A stretch of 64,000 nucleotides of DNA, taken from the NCBI RefSeq assembly GCF_013404075.1, contig NZ_JACBJQ010000004.1, positions 124,001 through 188,000 on the forward strand, written 5' to 3'. Made by a program: the position numbers and the translations under genes. Source of the stretch: Mycolicibacterium vinylchloridicum. Its GTDB lineage: Bacteria; Actinomycetota; Actinomycetes; Mycobacteriales; Mycobacteriaceae. Positions 30,002 through 37,684 of this stretch are shown here, piece by piece (the stretch's first letter is position 1; each line of letters starts with the position of its first letter). The notes beneath the pieces are model-generated. The model saw nothing but the letters and a program-made list of their open reading frames with translations, made no database searches and was not told where the DNA came from.

Positions 30002-30763
30002 CGACTTCGCCAGCAGCCGCGAGACGTGCATCTGTGAGATGCCGACGCGCTCGGCGATCTGAGTCTGGGTGAGCGACTCGAAGAACCGCAGCAGAAGCAC
30101 GGTCCGCTCCCGCTCGGGCAATTGTTCGAGCAGCGGGCGCAACGCTTCGCGATTCTCGATCTGATCCAGGCTCAAGTCGACATCACCCAGGGTGTCGACG
30201 ATCGCCGGCGCATCCTCGTCACCGCCGCTGCCACCGCTGTCGATCGACAAGGTGTTGTACGAGCTGCCGGCGACCAAGCCCTCGACGACCTCTTCGCGCT
30301 CCATGCCGAGTTCCTCGGCGAGTTCGGAGGCGGTCGGTGCGCGCCCGAGCCGCTGGGACAACTCCGAAGTCGCGGCACCGAGCCGCAGGTGCAGTTCCTT
30401 GAGCCGGCGCGGCACCTTGACCGACCAGCTGTTGTCGCGGAAGTGGCGCCGCACCTCGCCCATGATCGTGGGCACCGCGAACGACACGAAATCCGAACCG
30501 GTTTCGACGTCATAGCGGATGACTGCGTTGACCAGGCCGACGCGGGCCACCTGAACCAGGTCGTCCCGCGGTTCGCCGCGGCCGTCGAATCGGCGGGCGA
30601 TGTGGTCGGCCAGCGGCAGGCACCGCTCCACGATGCTGTCGCGGTAGCGCTGCTGTTCGGCGGAGTCTGGTTCGAGCGTCGCCAGCTTCCGGAACATGTC
30701 CGGGACGTCGGCGTACTCCGAGTTCGACCGTTTCGGCGAACTATCCGTGGCTCGGGAAGTCAC
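29972..30763 (-). CDS. sigF: Stress/stationary-phase RNA polymerase sigma factor SigF
   Basis: Group 3 sigma factor of 263 residues. Region 2 (LADHIARRFDGRGEPRDDLVQVARVGLVNAVIRYD, FVSFAVPTIMGEVRRHFRD), region 3 (ELSQRLGRAPTASELAEELGM) and region 4 with a helix-turn-helix (LTQTQIAERVGISQMHVSRLL) are all complete. It directs RNA polymerase to promoters of the type GTTT-N15-17-GGGTA. The GTG start overlaps the rsbW stop (GTGA), so sigma and anti-sigma factors are made together. A SigF-type promoter before rsbW predicts autoregulation. Confidence 0.95.
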   Translation of the reverse strand: MTSRATDSSPKRSNSEYADVPDMFRKLATLEPDSAEQQRYRDSIVERCLPLADHIARRFDGRGEPRDDLVQVARVGLVNAVIRYDVETGSDFVSFAVPTIMGEVRRHFRDNSWSVKVPRRLKELHLRLGAATSELSQRLGRAPTASELAEELGMEREEVVEGLVAGSSYNTLSIDSGGSGGDEDAPAIVDTLGDVDLSLDQIENREALRPLLEQLPERERTVLLLRFFESLTQTQIAERVGISQMHVSRLLAKSLARLRDQLE

Positions 30764-31197
30764 TGCCCGGAGCCCGCCCGCCTCGTGGTCAGAGTGATAC
30801 CGAAAACCTGCCCATCGCTACCGGGCTCGTGACCGTTGTGGAACGTCTGCACATCGTCGGTCAGCGAACTCAGCACGTGCCAGCTAAAGCTGCCGGGGGT
30901 GACCACGTCATAGGTGTCGCACGTGGTCGAGGCCTCCACGACGACCACGTCGTCATGTGCATCGACTACCACCACCAGCGTCGCTTCGGGCGACGCGGAG
31001 CGGATCAGCCTGGTGCAGGCCTCGTCGACGGCCAGCCGCAGGTCCGCGACGGCGTCGAAATCCAGGTCTTCGAACGTGCCGACTGCACCGACCACGGTGC
31101 GCAGTACGGCAAGGTTCTCCAGCCTGGCAGCAACCCTGAACTCAACAGCATTGGCACCGCGTTGTGCCTCGCTGCCTCGGCTTTCGGCATCATTCAT
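30760..31197 (-). CDS. rsbW: Anti-sigma-F factor RsbW (UsfX)
   Basis: A 145-residue GHKL-type protein that binds SigF and blocks it until released by an antagonist. It matches mycobacterial UsfX closely: VAARLENLAVLRTVVGAVGTFEDLDFDAVADLRLAVDE, then the N-box region AVDEACTRLIRSA, in which the usual Asn is replaced as also recalled in M. tuberculosis UsfX, and PGSFSWHVLSSLTDDVQTF. The ATG at 31197 gives the family's usual length. No usfY gene precedes it. Confidence 0.93.
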   Translation of the reverse strand: MNDAESRGSEAQRGANAVEFRVAARLENLAVLRTVVGAVGTFEDLDFDAVADLRLAVDEACTRLIRSASPEATLVVVVDAHDDVVVVEASTTCDTYDVVTPGSFSWHVLSSLTDDVQTFHNGHEPGSDGQVFGITLTTRRAGSGQ

Positions 31198-31312
31198 GTG
31201 GCCTCCCGGCAATGTCGACCCGACATTACTCCAGGTGCTAGCCACGGTCGTCTGGGGACCGGGTCGGCGTGCGCAGCACTACCCAGGAAGTTGTCGTCAT
31301 GGTGGCACCTAC

Positions 31313-31338
31313 ATACCACCGGACAGCATGGATCAAAC
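31313..31338 (-). promoter_or_regulatory. SigF-type promoter of rsbW-sigF
   Basis: Minus strand: GTTT (31338-31335), 16-base spacer, TGGTAT (31318-31313). The consensus is GTTT-N15-17-GGGTAT. The predicted start is about 105 bases before the rsbW ATG. The -35 box overlaps the last codons of the upstream GT4 gene. It predicts SigF autoregulation, as known in other mycobacteria. Confidence 0.65.
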
Positions 31339-32553
31339 CTGTCGATCGCAAATTCTGGTTCGGCCGCGATCCCGTGTCACCGGCACACGCTCATAGACAC
31401 CGCAGGTGTCCTCGGCCACGCGGTCCCACGAGTAGCGAGCACACGCCCGGTCCCGGCCGGCCAGGCCGAGGCTGCGTCGCAGAAATGAATCACGCAGGAT
31501 CCGCGTCACCGCCTCGGCGCACTCTCGGGGCCGCTGCGGCGTCACCAACCGGCCGGTGACGTCGTCCACCACGGTGTCCACCATGCCCCCGACCGCCGAG
31601 GCGACCACCGGCACACCACAGGCCATCGCCTCCAGGGGGACCAGGCCGAACGACTCGTAGGCCGGCGTGCACGTCACCACGTCGGCGGACCGGAGCATCG
31701 CGGGCATGTCGGCATGACCGACCGCACCGGCGAACACCACACGGTCCGACACGGCCAGCCGTGCGGCCAGCGCACGAAGTCGTCGCACCTCCGGGTCATC
31801 GTCCAGACGCCCATTCTCCGGTCCCCCGACGATCACGTACTCTGCGTCGGGCATTCCGGGTAGTGCCTCGATCATGGTGTCGAAGCCATTGCGGGGCAAT
31901 AACTTTCCGACAGTCAGGATGCGCGGACGGTTACTCCGCTCGGCGAGCGGACCTTCGGTGGTGAATGTCTCGACGTCCACACCGCACGGCACAACGGAGA
32001 TCTGCGCGCGGGACCGGCCCAACCGGATCAAATCGAAAAGTTCGTCGGTGCACGTCGCGACGACCCAGTCGGCCTGCTTGGCGACGAGCTTCTCCAGCTT
32101 CAGCCGCGCCTCGGCGTTGTCGCCCCGCACATGGTGACGGCGCTCGGCGACGCCGAGCGTACGGAACGTTTGCACGGTCGGAATGCCCAGAGCGCGCGCG
32201 GCCAGTTGGGCTGCCAGGCCCGACATCCAGAAGTGCGCGTGCGTCACGTCCGGTGGGTCGGTGGCCCAGTTCGCAACCAGGGCTTCTGCGAACACACCCG
32301 TATGGCCGAATACGTCGCCGCTGCGCAGATGTTGAGCCGGCCCGGCGGCGATGTGCACCACCGTGTAGCCCTGCGGGGCGATCACCCGCTGCGGACTATC
32401 GGGATCGTGACGGCGGGTGTAGACCGTGACCTCGTGGCCCTGTCGCGCCAGCGCGGCAGATAGTCCGGCGACGTGGACGGCCTGGCCGCCCACCCGGTCA
32501 TCGCTCGATAACGCCAACGGACATGCGCATTCGGACACCATGGCGATTTTCAT
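31333..32553 (-). CDS. GT4 family glycosyltransferase
   Basis: A 406-residue GT-B retaining glycosyltransferase. N-terminal acceptor domain: MKIAMVSECACPL, VGGQAVHVAGLSAALARQGHEVTVYTRR, DVTHAHFWMSGLAAQLAARALGIPTVQTFRTLG. C-terminal donor domain: ILTVGKLLPRNGFDTMIEAL and PAYESFGLVPLEAMACGVPVVAS (the E-x7-E motif). It is similar to trehalose- or sucrose-phosphate-type and mannosyl GT4 enzymes, but the substrate cannot be read. ATG at 32553 follows AGGAG. A SigF-type promoter lies upstream, so it is probably induced in stress together with the downstream rsbW-sigF genes. Confidence 0.85.
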   Translation of the reverse strand: MKIAMVSECACPLALSSDDRVGGQAVHVAGLSAALARQGHEVTVYTRRHDPDSPQRVIAPQGYTVVHIAAGPAQHLRSGDVFGHTGVFAEALVANWATDPPDVTHAHFWMSGLAAQLAARALGIPTVQTFRTLGVAERRHHVRGDNAEARLKLEKLVAKQADWVVATCTDELFDLIRLGRSRAQISVVPCGVDVETFTTEGPLAERSNRPRILTVGKLLPRNGFDTMIEALPGMPDAEYVIVGGPENGRLDDDPEVRRLRALAARLAVSDRVVFAGAVGHADMPAMLRSADVVTCTPAYESFGLVPLEAMACGVPVVASAVGGMVDTVVDDVTGRLVTPQRPRECAEAVTRILRDSFLRRSLGLAGRDRACARYSWDRVAEDTCGVYERVPVTRDRGRTRICDRQV

Positions 32554-32613
32554 CAGCGACTCCTGTCGTCGAGAAGAACCGCTGCATGTGTTTAGACAGC
32601 TACACGAGTCCGC

Positions 32614-32638
32614 CTACCCGCTGAACGGACACCTAAAC
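32614..32638 (-). promoter_or_regulatory. SigF-type promoter of the GT4 gene
   Basis: Minus strand: GTTT (32638-32635), 15-base spacer, GGGTAG (32619-32614). It matches the SigF consensus at both boxes and lies about 60 bases before the ATG at 32553. Confidence 0.65.
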
Positions 32639-32639
32639 G

Positions 32640-33070
32640 TGCGTAGGCCCGCTACACCAGGCCGTTCGCCGTCGGATTGACCTGAATCTGCTCGGCGGGC
32701 CGCGCACCGCCGCCGGTGTCGAACGGCACGCCCAGTCGGTCGCAGCCTTCGCCTCCCCGAACTCCGCGTCGCTCGGCCGGCAGACCACGCTCGAATTGCG
32801 GGCGACTGTAGGCATCTTCGCACGAAGGCCGATGGGGTGGTCCGCGCAGCGGCGCGTCAAAATGTCGCTGCGAGATCGCTGAGAGCCGACTTCTCTGCAG
32901 CAGAATGGCTTTCGCGGTGGTGTTGCCAGTAGACGGCACCGGAGCTTCCCGCCCGCCGACGACGACCCCTTCGACGTGGGGACGTTATGTGTTGCGCCAC
33001 CGTAAATTTCAGCTGCGAAAAGTCCCGTTGGGCCAGAGCCGACGTTCCTCCCACAGGAGTAGATTGGCTG
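32640..33070. other. About 430 bp without a supported gene
   Basis: Short open frames exist on both strands but none shows a family signature, and the codon pattern changes frame repeatedly. A decayed gene is possible. The region separates the divergent GT4 gene from the small acidic protein gene and should hold the promoter of the latter, but no SigF consensus was found on the plus strand here. Confidence 0.4.
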
Positions 33071-33073
33071 GTG

Positions 33074-33286
33074 ATGACTGAGCGCGATTCATTTCCCGAC
33101 GATGTACCCGTCGCCGATGCCGTTGAGCAAAATCGCCTGGTGGCCGAACCGGCTGACCAGGACGCCGTCGATTCCGATGAGCGGATGCGCACCGACGACG
33201 ACGTCGCACCGTTGGAAGCCGACGAATCAGATTGGCAGGAACAACTCCAGGTCATCGAGGAATCGGATCAGGATGAGTTCCGATAG
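33074..33286 (+). CDS. Small acidic protein of unknown function
   Basis: A 70-residue strongly acidic protein (MTERDSFPDDVPVADAVEQN... ending ESDQDEFR), predicted to be disordered. Similar short acidic proteins occur near SigF-controlled genes in mycobacteria as far as I recall, but no function is known. ATG at 33074, or GTG at 33071 directly before it. AGGAG is present but about 14 bases upstream. It stands just before the Rho_N/CsbD pair. Confidence 0.6.
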   Translation: MTERDSFPDDVPVADAVEQNRLVAEPADQDAVDSDERMRTDDDVAPLEADESDWQEQLQVIEESDQDEFR

Positions 33287-33295
33287 TTAGCCAAT

Positions 33296-33321
33296 GTTTG
33301 GGTCCGTGGTGGCCCTGGGTA
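33296..33321 (+). promoter_or_regulatory. SigF-type promoter of the Rho_N/CsbD genes
   Basis: GTTT (33296-33299), 17-base spacer, GGGTA (33317-33321). This is a full match to the mycobacterial SigF consensus, 45 bases before the ATG at 33366. Confidence 0.7.
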
Positions 33322-33365
33322 CAAGTCCCTCCGAGGAAAAGCAACGTCAGCAAAGGGGGTAGGAA

Positions 33366-33548
33366 ATGTCGAGTGCCGCTGCGGCGAGATCCGATGTCGA
33401 CGACATTCGGTACTTTCGACCTAGTCGGTCCTGCGCCTACGAAGGCTGGACCGTCGCCGAGCTCAAGAAAAGGGCCAAGCAGCTTGGGATTTCGGGCTAT
33501 TCCGGCCTGAGCAAAGAAAAGTTGATCTCACTGATCCGTAGTTATTGA
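33366..33548 (+). CDS. Small Rho_N/SAP-like domain protein
   Basis: A 60-residue protein. Residues 27-58 (GWTVAELKKRAKQLGISGYSGLSKEKLISLIRS) form a Rho N-terminal/SAP-like helix-extended-helix motif that usually binds nucleic acids. The first 25 residues are not conserved in any pattern I know. ATG after TAGGAA. It is 15 bp upstream of the CsbD gene and shares its SigF-type promoter, so a role in stress adaptation is likely. Confidence 0.72.
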   Translation: MSSAAAARSDVDDIRYFRPSRSCAYEGWTVAELKKRAKQLGISGYSGLSKEKLISLIRSY

Positions 33549-33563
33549 CAGAAGGGATGTTTC

Positions 33564-33803
33564 ATGTCCGACAGCAAGAACAGCGGACCGGAAGAGGGCA
33601 TCAAGGGCGTCGTCGAGGACGTCAAAGGCAAGGCCAAGGAAGTTGTGGGCACAGTCACAGGTCGCGACGACTTGGTGAATGAAGGCAAGGCTCAACAGGA
33701 CAAGGCCGAGGCACAACGCGATGCCGCCAAGAAGGAAGCCGAAGCAGAGGCCGCCCGCGCGGGCGCCAAAGCCGCTGAGGCACGCCAAGAGTCCTACCAG
33801 TAG
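33564..33803 (+). CDS. CsbD-family stress response protein
   Basis: A 79-residue hydrophilic protein. The first 45 residues match CsbD (GIKGVVEDVKGKAKEVVGTVTGRDDLVNEGKAQQDKAEAQRDA), a general stress protein family of unknown biochemical role. The C-terminal tail is Ala/Glu/Lys-rich and helical. GAAGGG ribosome site. A strong terminator follows. Confidence 0.85.
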   Translation: MSDSKNSGPEEGIKGVVEDVKGKAKEVVGTVTGRDDLVNEGKAQQDKAEAQRDAAKKEAEAEAARAGAKAAEARQESYQ

Positions 33804-33819
33804 CGCTGAATCGACGACG

Positions 33820-33847
33820 AAGGCCCAGCCGTTCGGCTGGGCCTTTT
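33820..33847 (+). terminator. Intrinsic terminator after csbD-like gene
   Basis: AAGGCCCAGCC (33820-33830), loop GTTC, GGCTGGGCCTT (33835-33845), followed by more T. An 11-bp GC-rich stem with a T-run: the clearest Rho-independent terminator in the window. Being symmetric, it may also end transcripts coming from the opposite strand. Confidence 0.85.
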
Positions 33848-33864
33848 GTCGTCGGTGTGTGCGG

Positions 33865-34539
33865 TTAACGCCCGGACAGCTCCCAGACGCTCGCCGACAT
33901 ACGGTCGGTCATCGTGGTCACGGTGACCTGGCCGGTGTCATCGCCCTGGCAGGCCATCGCCTGCACGATGGCGTTATTGCGCAGCCTGGCCTCGGCGAAG
34001 CAGGTCCAGTCGAAAGGAATGCCGAGCTGTTCCTTGCTCCAGCGCACAGTGTCGGCGTTGATCTCCGGAACCGTGAACTTCCACGCGGCGTCCCCGCCGG
34101 TGCTCAGTGCCCGCTGGCCGTCACAGGCCTTGGCGTTCTTGGTGCCGGTGGCAAACTGTGCCGCCGCAGCGGCGCCGTCGGGATAGATCGCGACGGCCTC
34201 GGCCACGACGTGATCGTGCCTGTCACCGTCGGTGAACAGCATCACGTGCAGGCCCAGCCACTTCTCGCCGAGGAACGCGGCCATGCCGGCAGCGTCTAGC
34301 GCCGAGCAGGCCGGTACCGCAGACGATCCGGGGATCGGCCGGGTCTGGTCGGCCTCGGTTTGCAGTTTGACCCCGACGATGTCGTGCAGCTGCGCCGGGC
34401 CGATCAGCACCTGATCGGTGTCGCCGGCGCGCAACGGCGTGATGCCCTGCGCCGGATTGGGCACCGCGCTGCCTGCGACGGTCTGCGCGCACCCGGCGAG
34501 CACCACCGCCGCCACGCCGAGCACCGCGGGCAGCCGCAT
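33865..34539 (-). CDS. Lipoprotein with PknH-like extracellular sensor domain
   Basis: A 224-residue exported lipoprotein. The signal peptide MRLPAVLGVAAVVLAGC ends in a lipobox (LAGC, Cys17). The mature part resembles the PknH C-terminal sensor domain (PF14032): VPACSALDAAGMAAFLGEKW, VAIYPDGAAAAAQFATGTKNAKACDG, WTCFAEARLRNNAIVQAMACQGDD, with four conserved cysteines that would form disulfides outside the membrane. Its ligand is unknown. It is downstream of lat on the same strand (11 bp gap). Confidence 0.8.
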   Translation of the reverse strand: MRLPAVLGVAAVVLAGCAQTVAGSAVPNPAQGITPLRAGDTDQVLIGPAQLHDIVGVKLQTEADQTRPIPGSSAVPACSALDAAGMAAFLGEKWLGLHVMLFTDGDRHDHVVAEAVAIYPDGAAAAAQFATGTKNAKACDGQRALSTGGDAAWKFTVPEINADTVRWSKEQLGIPFDWTCFAEARLRNNAIVQAMACQGDDTGQVTVTTMTDRMSASVWELSGR

Positions 34540-34550
34540 GAGACCGAATG

Positions 34551-35885
34551 CTAGACCGCCGCGAGCAATACCTCTCTCAAGGCAGCCAGCGCGCGGTCGA
34601 TCTCCGCGCGTGTCACAGTGAGCGCCGGGCGGAACCGCACGCTGTCCGCACCGCTGCCGAGCATGATCACACCGCGCTCCCACAGGGCGGACAGCACGGC
34701 GTCGCGGCGCTCGGGACTGGGCAGGCTGAAGGCACACATCAAGCCCCGGCCCCGAACGTCGCGAACGGTATCGGGCCGCTGCCGGGCCAGGTCGCCGAGC
34801 CCGGCGAGCAGGTAGGCGCCCATCTCGGCGGCATTGGCGAACAGGCTGTCGGCCTCGACGGTCTCCAGGATCCGTCGTGAGCGGACCATGTCGACGAGGT
34901 TGCCTCCCCAGGTCGAGTTGATCCGGGAGCTGACGGCGAAGACGTTGTCGGGAACCTCGTCGACCCGCCGGCCGGCCATGACCCCGCATACCTGTGTCTT
35001 CTTGCCGAACGCGACGACATCCGGGGTGAAGCCGAGCTGTTGGTAAGCCCACGCGCTACCGGTGATGCCGCAGCCGGTCTGCACCTCGTCGGCGATCATC
35101 AGCGCGTCGTAGGAGTCACACAGCGCGCGCATCGCCGCGAAGAACTGCGGGCGGAAGTGCCGGTCGCCACCCTCGCCCTGGATGGGCTCGGCGATGAAGC
35201 AGGCGATGTCGTTCGGGTGAGCGTCGAAGGCCGCGCGGGCTTGGCGCAGCGATTCTGCCTCCAGGACGTCCATATCGGCGCCAGCACGCACATACGGTGC
35301 GTCGATGCGCGGCCAGTCGAACTTGGGGAACCGCGCCACCTTGACGGGGTCGGTGTTGGTCAACGACAGCGTGTAGCCGCTGCGCCCGTGGAAAGCGCCG
35401 CGCAAGTGCAGGACCCGGGTGCCGAGCGCGGGGTCGATCCCGTGCGCTTCGTTGTGCCGGCTCTTCCAGTCGAAAGCCACCTTCAGCGCGTTCTCCACCG
35501 CCAGCGCGCCGCCGTCGACGAAGAACAGATGCGGGAGGGCGGGGTCGCCGAGCACCCGGGCGAACGTCTCGACGAAGCGGGCCATCGGCACGGTGTAGAC
35601 ATCGGAGTTGGACGGCTTGTTGATCGCAGCCTGGGCCAGTTCGGCGCGAAACGCCGCGTCGCCGGCCAGCGCGGGGTGGTTCATGCCCAGCGCCGACGAG
35701 GCGAAGAACGTGAACATGTCCAGGTAGCGGCGGCCGTCGCGGGCGTCGACCAGCCACGAACCCGACGACCGTTCGAGATCGAGGACCAGATCAAGTCCGT
35801 CGGCCAGAATGCTGCGGGCCAGCACGGTACGGACGTTCGCAGGCGTCACCGCCGACACGTCGTCTCGCGACAAGAGTTCCGTCAT
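34551..35885 (-). CDS. lat: L-lysine 6-transaminase (lysine epsilon-aminotransferase)
   Basis: PLP enzyme that moves the epsilon-amino group of lysine to 2-oxoglutarate, giving allysine, which cyclises to piperideine-6-carboxylate. The 444 residues match Rv3290c throughout. The cofactor lysine is in AFGKKTQVCG (near residue 300); the aspartate contacting the pyridine nitrogen is in IADEVQTG; INKPSNSDVYT and RGAFHGRSGYTLSLTNTDP are characteristic. ATG at 35885. It lies 51 bp downstream of lrp and near the HglS and aldehyde dehydrogenase genes, completing a lysine degradation module. In M. tuberculosis the gene is strongly induced in starvation. Confidence 0.95.
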   Translation of the reverse strand: MTELLSRDDVSAVTPANVRTVLARSILADGLDLVLDLERSSGSWLVDARDGRRYLDMFTFFASSALGMNHPALAGDAAFRAELAQAAINKPSNSDVYTVPMARFVETFARVLGDPALPHLFFVDGGALAVENALKVAFDWKSRHNEAHGIDPALGTRVLHLRGAFHGRSGYTLSLTNTDPVKVARFPKFDWPRIDAPYVRAGADMDVLEAESLRQARAAFDAHPNDIACFIAEPIQGEGGDRHFRPQFFAAMRALCDSYDALMIADEVQTGCGITGSAWAYQQLGFTPDVVAFGKKTQVCGVMAGRRVDEVPDNVFAVSSRINSTWGGNLVDMVRSRRILETVEADSLFANAAEMGAYLLAGLGDLARQRPDTVRDVRGRGLMCAFSLPSPERRDAVLSALWERGVIMLGSGADSVRFRPALTVTRAEIDRALAALREVLLAAV

Positions 35886-35898
35886 GCGACCAGACTAT

Positions 35899-35911
35899 CG
35901 TAATTTTTACG
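35899..35911. promoter_or_regulatory. Inverted repeat between lrp and lat (candidate Lrp site)
   Basis: CGTAA-TTT-TTACG is a perfect 5-bp inverted repeat with AT-rich centre, 14 bases upstream of the lat ATG. Lrp/AsnC proteins favour such short AT-centred palindromes, and the lrp gene is immediately upstream. Confidence 0.5.
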
Positions 35912-35936
35912 ATATCCTAGCGCTGTGGTTGAATTA

Positions 35937-36407
35937 TTACGGCAGCGAGACTCGATCACTGTAAAAAGTATTTAGGATGATCGTGCTTCGAGTACGTACG
36001 TTCGCGGCGGTCCGGATCTGTTGCAGCAGGACCTCCAGCGCCCGCGGCGACTCGACCCGCACGAACAGGACGTAGCTCTCGTCGCCGGCCACCGAATAAC
36101 ACGCCTCGATTTCGGTGATGTGTTCCAGCCGGGCGGGGGCATCATCGGGTTGAGAAGGATCGAGAGGGGTGATCGCCACGAACGCCGACAGCATGTGCCC
36201 GAACGCTTCGGGGTCCACTCGGGCGCTGTACCCGGTCACCACCCCGCGGGACTCCAGACGGCGCACCCTCGACTGCACCGCCGAGACCGACAGACCGGTC
36301 GCGGCGGCCAGCTCCGCCAGCGTTGCCCTGCCGTCGGCGATGAGCTCGCGCACCAGCGTGCGATCGATCTCGTCGAGACCGTGCATCGCCTCCGCGCCGT
36401 CCGCCAT
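35937..36407 (-). CDS. lrpA: Lrp/AsnC-family transcriptional regulator (Rv3291c-like)
   Basis: A 156-residue regulator with an N-terminal helix-turn-helix (TLAELAAATGLSVSAVQSRVRRLESRGVVTGYSA) and a C-terminal RAM domain (FVAITPLDPSQPDDAPARLEHI, CYSVAGDESYVLFVRVESPRALEVLLQQI) that binds amino acids and forms oligomers. It matches M. tuberculosis LrpA (LrpG), a starvation-responsive regulator of lat. ATG at 36407; an internal ATG at 36386 would give a start closer to that of the M. tuberculosis protein. Confidence 0.92.
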   Translation of the reverse strand: MADGAEAMHGLDEIDRTLVRELIADGRATLAELAAATGLSVSAVQSRVRRLESRGVVTGYSARVDPEAFGHMLSAFVAITPLDPSQPDDAPARLEHITEIEACYSVAGDESYVLFVRVESPRALEVLLQQIRTAANVRTRSTIILNTFYSDRVSLP

Positions 36408-36439
36408 CGCCGCAGACTATCCGAATCGGCCGGTGCTTC

Positions 36440-37684
36440 GTGAGCACACCTGACGTTGCGGCCTGGCAGCTGCGGGCGCGCTTCGCCGCGGCATTATCGG
36501 CGATGTACGGCACCGAGGTTCCTGCCTACACCACGCTGGTGCAGGTCAGCGAGTCGGTCAACCGCGACTATGTGGCGGCGCATCCGCAGGCCGAACGGCT
36601 GGGATCGATCGCTCGGGTCACCGCAGAGCGCCACGGCGCGATCCGGGTTGGCACACCGGCCGAATTGACCGATGTCGCAGATCTTTTCGCAGCTTTCGGC
36701 ATGTATCCGGTCGGCTATTACGACCTGCGCGAGGCAGCCTCACCGGTGCCGGTGGTGTCCACCGCATTCCGGCCGGTGGATGCCGCGGAGTTGGCGCGCA
36801 ACCCGTTCCGGGTGTTCACCTCGATGCTGGCCACCCGCGACGGCCGCTTCTTCGACACCGATCTGCGTCACCGGGTCGACGAATTCTTGCGCAGACGAGC
36901 ACTGTTCGACCCCGCACTGATCGCCGACGCCCGGCGGATCGCAACCGAGGGTGGCTGCGACGCCGATACCGCTGAGGAGTTCGTGCCGCGTGCGGTGGCC
37001 GCGTTCGCGTTGTCCCGCGAGCCGGTCGACCGGGCCTGGTATGCCGAACTGACCGCAGTTTCGGCCGTCGCCGCCGACATCGCCGGGGTCCCCACCACCC
37101 ACATCAACCACCTCACCCCCCGCGTGCTCGACATCGACGACCTGTATCGCCGGATGGGCGAACGCGGGATCACGATGATCGACGCGATCCAGGGGCCACC
37201 GCACTGCGACGGTCCCGATGTCCTGTTGCGCCAGACGTCGTTTCGCGCGCTCGCCGAGCCGCGCCGCTTCCGCGAAGCCGACGGTTCTGTCACCGAGGGC
37301 ACGCTGCGGGTCCGTTTCGGCGAGGTGGAGGCGCGCGGCGTAGCACTGACGCCCAAGGGCCGGGAACGCTACGACACCGCGATGGCAAGCGCCGATCCAG
37401 CGGCCGTGTGGGGCGACTACTTCCCCGCATCCGACGACGAGATGGCGTCGGCAGGCCTGGCGTACTACCACCGCGGCGACCCAGCGGCCCCAGTGGTCTA
37501 CGAGGACTTCCTGCCGGCGTCTGCGGCCGGGATCTTCCGGTCCAATCTCGACGCCGACACCGAAGCCGCTGCCGTGGCAGACGAATCCGGCTACGACATC
37601 GAATGGATGGCCGGCACCATCGACCGCACGATCCACGACCCCTACGACCTCTACGACGCGACCGCCCAGGAGGCCCCCGCATGA
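36440..37684 (+). CDS. 2-oxoadipate dioxygenase/decarboxylase (HglS/YdcJ, DUF1338 family; Rv3292-like)
   Basis: A 414-residue DUF1338 protein. The characterised member, Pseudomonas HglS, is an Fe(II) enzyme that turns 2-oxoadipate and O2 into D-2-hydroxyglutarate and CO2. Candidate metal ligands are His65 (TAERHGAIRV), His221 or His224 (THINHLTPR) and Glu295/Glu297 (RFGEVEARG), all in family-typical contexts. The context supports it: lysine aminotransferase lies upstream on the other strand and the aldehyde dehydrogenase follows with a 4-bp ATGA overlap. The GTG start at 36440 is 32 bp from the divergent lrp start, so Lrp may control both. Confidence 0.82.
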   Translation: MSTPDVAAWQLRARFAAALSAMYGTEVPAYTTLVQVSESVNRDYVAAHPQAERLGSIARVTAERHGAIRVGTPAELTDVADLFAAFGMYPVGYYDLREAASPVPVVSTAFRPVDAAELARNPFRVFTSMLATRDGRFFDTDLRHRVDEFLRRRALFDPALIADARRIATEGGCDADTAEEFVPRAVAAFALSREPVDRAWYAELTAVSAVAADIAGVPTTHINHLTPRVLDIDDLYRRMGERGITMIDAIQGPPHCDGPDVLLRQTSFRALAEPRRFREADGSVTEGTLRVRFGEVEARGVALTPKGRERYDTAMASADPAAVWGDYFPASDDEMASAGLAYYHRGDPAAPVVYEDFLPASAAGIFRSNLDADTEAAAVADESGYDIEWMAGTIDRTIHDPYDLYDATAQEAPA

